Shown one piece after another: positions 58,986 through 64,000 of a stretch of DNA of 64,000 nt. Origin of the DNA: Azolla caroliniana (Eukaryota > Polypodiophyta). The position numbers and the translations under genes are program-made. The notes beneath the pieces were generated by a model that saw only the letters and a list, made by a program, of their open reading frames with translations, had not been told where the DNA came from and did no database searches. The stretch is from assembly GCA_043228905.1 (NCBI GenBank), contig JBHGNT010000014.1, positions 8,866,001 through 8,930,000 on the forward strand. Direction: 5' to 3'. How positions within the stretch are numbered: the stretch's first letter is position 1; every line of letters starts with the position of its first letter.

Positions 58986-61391
58986 TCATTCATCCTCCAA
59001 AATGACCAGAATGCTTTGATCTAAGGGTTCCAATGGTTCCTCGGGAAGTTGTTCTGTCATCAGTTGATGTTGTTGTTGTTCCTCCTCCTGTTGTTGCCCC
59101 GATTGCTCCTGTTCCTTCGGCTGCTCTCGTTGCCGCTCCGGCTCCAACTGTGGCTGCTTCTGGTGGACGTCTGTTTCCTACGGCTTTGTCTCGTTTGATC
59201 GGCTCTTCCTCCTTTTTTGGCTCAACTAGTCTTACCGGCTTTTCCTCCTTTTCCGGTTCTGTTGGTCTTACTGGCTCGTCCTCCTTCGGCTCTACTGGTC
59301 CTGGCGTCTCCTGGTTTTGTTGTCAGGCGTGCACCGGTTCCTGCGGATGACCTTCCTTTAGCGGCTCCTCTTGAGTACTATCTGGTTGGCTTCCCCCGGC
59401 TTTAACCAGCGTTTGTTCTGAAGATGGCTCCTCGTCACTAATGCTAATCGCCGCAGTTTTCTTGGCCACTTCTTGCCGTCACCGTTCTCGTTTGTACTTT
59501 TCGAAATGGAGTTGGTTGTCCAACTGGTCATCATCTAGCTGTGCCACCAACTGGCATACCGCCACCCTCTGCTCACCAGCCAAGGATATGAAATCATCTA
59601 ACAGTTCTTCCTTTATCGCTTCGATGCTTTCCTTATCCAGGATGTAAACTTCATCGCCCTCTTTCCGCCGGTTTTCTGCATCTGCCCACAACAACTGTAG
59701 CTCCGTTGCCTGCTTAGCCCACTTAGACAACCACTGTAGTGAGCTTTCTTCCATTAATTGCTTCGTTCGATTCCTCCATGCCAGTACAATATCCCGGATC
59801 CGCCCCAGCCCCATCTTCGACTTGTTCTCCACAGCCTATTTTTCGTTCTTCAATTGTTTGACCAGGCTCGCGGTTGCCACTTCTTGGCTTTTGTAGTGCA
59901 TGAGTTGGGTCTAATAGGTCGTCTGAACTCTATTCAGAGTCATTGTAGCGTGCTCCGTTTCCGCATGGTGCTTCACTTGCAGGTCCAGTCGCTCTTTCAC
60001 TGCTTCCGCCAGTTGTTTAGCTACTTCAACTCCCTTCGACTGCTCGTCCATCAATGCCGCCATTATCCGGATAATTTCCTCCCAGAGTTCCCTGCACTTT
60101 TCCTGCTGTTGGTCACTTTCAGTAATCAATTTCTTATGATCAACATCCAAATGCTTATAATCCCGGTGCAGTCGGTCGAAGTCGTCGGTTTTCTGTTTTA
60201 GCTTTTGATTGATAAGCTGGCGAGCACGGTCCTCACGGTCTTTTTGTTGCCGAAGCTCTTCTTTGAGGCGCTCCATCTCCACTTCCACCGTCCGCCAGAG
60301 TTTCTCTTTTTTTTGCAGGAGATTGTCTTTCTCTTCTTTGAGGCGGTCATACGCTTGATGAACTCTTCTCAAGCTTTCCTCTATTCGGCGAAGGCTGTCG
60401 GTCGTCCTCCTTTGTTCCTCCTCCGCCGCTTTTTTCAATTCTCGTTCCTTGGCTCGTAAAGCTTCTAGTGTTGTCAGGTCTTCCCTTCTAGTGCTGACGT
60501 TTTATGAGTATCCGGGCCTGCCTCAGTCACCGAGGTCTGATTGTTCTATAAAGTTACCGGAGCCACCGGTTCCGATTTCTGTGGTCCTTCTATGACCAAC
60601 TTGGCCATTTCTATTCTAGCCTTCTCTATGTCTTCTTCCATGCTCCGGATTCTTGACCGGGCCATCTCTAATTCCTCGGTTGTGGCTAGCAATCGAGCTT
60701 CCTGCGCTTTCTCTTCTGCTTCTAACTGGCAGACGACACTAGTCACTTGTTTTGATGCCCATCGTAGCCATTGACTGTCCGTGCCTTTTTGTTGTGCCGG
60801 TTCTGGTCGTGGGAGGGTGTTTTCATTGGCCATGAGCCTACTATTAACGGTTACGTCAAGCGGCTGCTCCGGTTCTGGCTGTTGCTGCTGCGGCGGCGAT
60901 GCCTGCAATTCAATGACCGGTTCTTAATCCACCAATACTGTCGTGCCCTGGACCATTGGTTCCGCAATGTCCTGCCACACCACTTGCTACGTCCCCGATT
61001 CTTGTTGAGGCAATTCTACCGCCTTCCTAGGCGGCGGCTCCACAGGGAGGGCTTCTAGTATAATATCCTCCATTGGTCTTGACGTCCCCCCTTCGTGGCC
61101 TGTTTCACTTGTCTGGCGACGACGTAACAATGTCTCCGTAGGCTCGTCTTCCTGTTGCTCTTCCTCCAGGGTCTTGCTGTTGATTAACGCTGCCAAGGGG
61201 TCTTGCCCCTGCGTTTTCTCCAGTTCCTGTTCTGCTTGTTGTTCCCGCAGGCGCAGCTTGATTTTCATAGGTCTCCCCGAGGTGTCCACCAATGCCTCCT
61301 TCTCTACCGGCCGCTTCCGATTCGGCCGTTCCTTCGTGTCGAATACGAGTCTATAATGGCCATATTCACACAGTCCCTTTGGACAACCCAA
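58986..61391 (-). pseudogene. Decayed coiled-coil protein gene, unknown family
   Basis: One long coding region on the minus strand, broken by two stops near 60,985 and 60,925, a frame change near 60,545, and stops near 59,911, 59,840 and 59,347. N-terminal part: CPKGLCEYGHYRLVFDTKER, MKIKLRLREQQAEQELEKTQ, a Pro/Gln-rich linker. Middle: heptad-rich helices such as ATTEELEMARSRIRSMEEDI, DSLRRIEESLRRVHQAYDRL and EVEMERLKEELRQQKDREDR. Then a W-rich block SLQWLSKWAKQATELQLLWA and a C-terminal repeat of EPVRPTEPEKEEKPVRLVEP type. I cannot assign a function. It could be the Gag of a retrotransposon group I do not know, or a host coiled-coil gene. No knuckle or Pol domain is attached. Confidence 0.6.
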
Positions 61392-61531
61392 GTTTGGGCT
61401 ATTTCTGTAAATAGCATAAAGGGCAGTTTCCCTAGGATAGTCACTATATAAAGTGATTTTGTAAGCTTTAGGAAAGGTTGGTTGTCATTTTGTAACTGTT
61501 GCTATTAAGAAATAAAACGTTTCTTTGTGCC

Positions 61532-61570
<39 letters not shown>

Positions 61571-61650
61571 CTTGTTTCATTTTCATACACAGGTCCTTCA
61601 ACATCACAGATGTTGTTTGTTCTTCCGCACTGACGACCTTGTTCCCAACA
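61392..61650 (+). mobile_element. Cop-5 5' LTR (left end unresolved)
   Basis: The right end is clear: GTTCCCAACA at 61,641-61,650, then the primer site. A promoter-like CACTATATAAAG lies near 61,438, a CT repeat at 61,538-61,564, and CTATTTCTGTAAATAGC near 61,399 matches a block in Cop-4 LTRs. The left end blends into the coiled-coil pseudogene start, so the LTR is probably truncated. Confidence 0.7.
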
Positions 61651-61652
61651 TT

Positions 61653-61664
61653 TGGTATCAGAGC
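61653..61664 (+). promoter_or_regulatory. Cop-5 primer-binding site
   Basis: TGGTATCAGAGC, complementary to initiator tRNA-Met, two bases after the LTR. Confidence 0.88.
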
Positions 61665-62275
61665 GTTGGAGGTTCTTCAACCCGCTATCGGCTGTCATAG
61701 TACACCACACAACACTCTATTTCTGTTTTTCTTGAAGAACAGAGAAGAGAGAAGACAAACAAGAAGTCTGCATCTCACTGTGTTAAATCACTAATTGGAG
61801 TAAGCTAGCCGGTTGTACTCTGTTCCTGTGATTGTAACCACTTGAGGTGAGCTCCTTGTGCAACACCCGACCCAATCGTGCTTCATTTGGTTAAACAACA
61901 TCCGAATAGGTCACCATACGCTATTCACCCACTTGTTGTAACCACTCACTACAGATTGGTCTCTAGGAAACAACCAAATTCATGCTTCATTCGGCTAATC
62001 GACATTCGGGAGGATCAGTTGGATCCGTCCCTCTCATCGTTGCAGTCATCCGAAGTAGAATCGGCCTAAACAATCGGTTTCTTGTGATCGGTATTCGGCA
62101 TACAATCGGAAGCTAACTGGAGTCACTCCAAGAAGGTTCAGCAAACAAGTATCCAAAACCAAACCGACTCAGGTTCAAGACCGACTAGAATGATATCGGG
62201 TGAGCCGACCGGCTGCACCCAACTAAGGTTCCTAGTCAACTCCGAACAGAGTCTTACCAACCGAAACCGAATCAG
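61665..62275 (+). other. Cop-5 leader between primer site and Gag
   Basis: About 610 bp without a convincing ORF. Longer than in the other copia elements here; it would hold packaging signals if the element was ever mobile. Confidence 0.5.
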
Positions 62276-63120
62276 ATGGCATCAACATCCGGCTCATCGG
62301 AGATGAGTCTAAGGAGGTTCGACGGTTCGAACTTCAACTTCTGGAAGCAACAAATGCAGGACTATCTCATAGTCAAGGGTCAGATAGACCCGATTGAGAA
62401 TGAAATCCTCCAAAAGCATACAAGGAAAACGAGTGGCTAAAGTTGGACAGAATTGTCCGCGCCACGATTCGGATGCATTTGTCGGAGATAGTGTACTTCA
62501 CAATGCAATCATGCTCGACAACTTTTGAACTTTGGAAGACACTATCGGAAATTTATGAAAAGAAGGTCGCTGCAATGAAGATGTATCTGATCTGGCGCCT
62601 CTACAACTTACGGATGAAAGAATCTGATTCAGTTCAGGCACACCTCAACGAGTACGAAAGCCTAAGCTCCCAAATATCTTCTCAGGGGACGGCAATAGAG
62701 GATGAACTCAGAGTAATGATACTCATGAGTAGTCTCCCCTCTTCTTGGGAAACTTTCGTCACAACCGTGTGCAATGCTTCAACAACTGCCATTAAATACT
62801 ACGAAATCACGAGCGCAATCCTGACTGAAGCAGTTCGGAGAAAGTCTTTCGCCAAAGACTTGGTAGATGAAGCTTACGTAGTACAAGGTTCGATTGACCG
62901 ATCAAACAACCGGGGAAGAAGTTCTTCCCAACCGCCGAACAATCAGCGAAGCTAGAGCAAGTCCTGGGACAACTGAATCTACAACTACTGCAAGAAATAG
63001 GGACACATCAAAGCCGACTATCGGGCACTCAAAGCAAAAACAAACAAAGTTCAGAGAGCGGATCAAAAGAGTAGCCGGCATGAGGAGGTCAATTACGTCG
63101 GCTCTTCAACCGAAATTTTG
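62276..63120 (+). pseudogene. Cop-5 Gag
   Basis: MASTSGSSEMSLRRFDGSNF then WKQQMQDYLIVKGQIDPIEN. After a frame change near 62,400 (stop TAA at 62,438) it is open: DRIVRATIRMHLSEIVYFTM, CSTTFELWKTLSEIYEKKVA, MYLIWRLYNLRMKESDSVQA, LMSSLPSSWETFVTTVCNAS, ILTEAVRRKSFAKDLVDEAY. The knuckle region has decayed to YNYCKK*GHIKADYR (CX2C spacing lost). Typical copia Gag of about 250 residues. Confidence 0.85.
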
Positions 63121-64000
63121 ACGACCAACCCAAACATATTGTCCATAGAGAACCCAGTCGAATCAGAAGTTCTGCTTACGATTGAGGAATCGAGCACATG
63201 GCTCTTGGACTCGGGTGCATCGTTTCATGTGACACCTCACCGATCTCAGTTTCGGCAATACTCGGACCGGCACTCCGACTCAGTTCGAGTAAGGAACTCG
63301 CAACATTGTGCCATAATCGGAATCGGCACCATAGAGCTCAACCTTCCGGGTGCCTCTACACTCGTGCTACCCAACATCTGACACGTTCCTGAGCTTTCAA
63401 GACCCTTGATCTCAGTCGGATAACTTGACGAAGCCGGCATCCATGCTGGGTTCTCATCAGGAGGGTGGACACTCCACAAAGGGAACCTCCTGCTTGCTCG
63501 AGGACCAAAGGTACACTCTTTTTACCCTTTATATGTCACACTCAAAGAGAGTGACTTATTTCTGGTTGATATCCCCGTGTCATCGTTATGGCACGGACGA
63601 CTTGGACACTTCAGCAAGGCTGACATAACACACCTATCCAAAGCCGGTTACATCCCCAAGCTCTCCTTCTCGGATCACCAATTTTGCGAGCATTGCCAGT
63701 ACAGCAAACAGGTAGCCACATCACACCCGACATCAGCACCAAGAGAATCGAGTCCCCTCGATTTGGTCCACTCGGACGTCTGTGGCCCGATACCACATTA
63801 GTCTCTCGGCGGTGCTTCGTACTTTGTCAGTTTTATTGACGACTCGACTTGGAAGGTGTGGGCTTACCCCATTAGAACCAAAGATCGGGTGTTCTCGATC
63901 TTCTCTGAATGTCTTGCAATGGTCGAAAACCAGATCGGTCGGAAACTAAAATGTCTCCGAACCGATAATGGAGGAGAATTCAAGTCTGACAAATTCGTCA
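63121..64000 (+). pseudogene. Cop-5 protease and integrase N-terminal half, continues past window end
   Basis: Protease TWLLDSGASFHVTPHRSQFR (DSGAS intact). Pre-integrase LISVG*LDEAGIHAGFSSGG, LLARGPKVHSFYPLYVTLKE, LWHGRLGHFSKADITHLSKA and zinc cysteines FCEHCQYSKQ. Integrase core: LDLVHSDVCGPIPH*SLGGA with a stop at 63,801, SYFVSFIDDSTWKVWAYPIR, LKCLRTDNGGEFKSDKFV at the window edge (second Asp). Stops at 63,381, 63,424 and 63,801 make it inactive, but it is only lightly damaged. Confidence 0.9.

Noticed and set aside
59033-59350. Plus-strand ORF with Ala/Val-rich start and FSSFSGS repeats
   Set aside because: Antisense of the EPEKEE repeat tail of the minus-strand coiled-coil pseudogene.

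Overview
The window reads as nuclear DNA of a land plant, assembled as a scaffold: there is a run of exactly 100 N at 18,974-19,073. It contains Arabidopsis-type telomere units (TTTAGGG), plant-style Ty1/copia and Ty3/gypsy LTR retrotransposons (initiator-Met type primer sites, TGGTATCAGAGC) and a mitochondrial rRNA insert. I cannot name the species. No ordinary single-copy host gene is convincing. Almost everything from 4.6 kb rightward is retrotransposon, nested up to four levels deep and mostly broken. Labels used here: Gyp-A and Gyp-B are two Ty3/gypsy families. LTR-C is a long-LTR family with Gyp-B-like ends. Cop-1, Cop-2 and Cop-3 are related Ty1/copia subfamilies with TGTTGAG LTRs. Cop-4 is the young intact copia family. 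Cop-5 is the copia element running off the right edge. Cop-6a and Cop-6b are two copia tails near 5 kb.

Layout. 1-2.9 kb: antisense plant-mitochondrial 26S rRNA fragment, then an organelle-type tRNA-fMet remnant. 3-4.6 kb: non-coding DNA with a possible LTR and a 175-bp tandem duplication. 4.6-5.8 kb: two fused copia tails. 5.8-11.7 kb: first Gyp-A copy (protease to integrase) and the LTR it shares with the next copy, each hit by a solo LTR. 11.7-55.3 kb: a second Gyp-A copy forms the backbone. Its roughly 5 kb of own sequence is spread over about 44 kb by five insertions: (i) a 25.9-kb nest at 12,937-38,832, (ii) a Gyp-B solo LTR at 40,520-41,242, (iii) a minus-strand Cop-3 at 41,652-47,232, (iv) an AT-rich MITE-like insert near 49.0-49.9 kb, (v) a plus-strand Cop-3 at 50,039-55,254. 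The 25.9-kb nest is a Cop-2 element. Cop-1 sits one base inside its 5' LTR, a full Gyp-B sits inside Cop-1, the intact Cop-4 sits inside a Cop-2 LTR, and a truncated Gyp-B sits in the far Cop-2 LTR. 55.3-58.8 kb: an unassigned ORF cut by an LTR, a copia solo LTR inside that LTR, then an LTR-C solo LTR. 58.8-61.4 kb: a decayed minus-strand coiled-coil gene. 61.4-64 kb: Cop-5.

The one element that looks able to move is Cop-4 (23,801-29,361): an uninterrupted 1,357-codon Gag-Pol, two 723-bp LTRs differing at two positions, and perfect 5-bp target duplications. The most interesting pattern is in the Gyp-B and LTR-C insertions. All have TGTCG...CGACA-type ends (one end slightly mutated), and every recoverable target site is a 4-bp duplication with CG in the middle (ACGC, ACGT, ACGG, CCGG). 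Other points are two short telomere-repeat scars inside retrotransposon coding sequence, an inverted pair of Cop-3 elements, a second polypurine tract plus extra C-terminal domain in Cop-1 and Cop-3, and repeated deletions with 4-5 bp microhomology.
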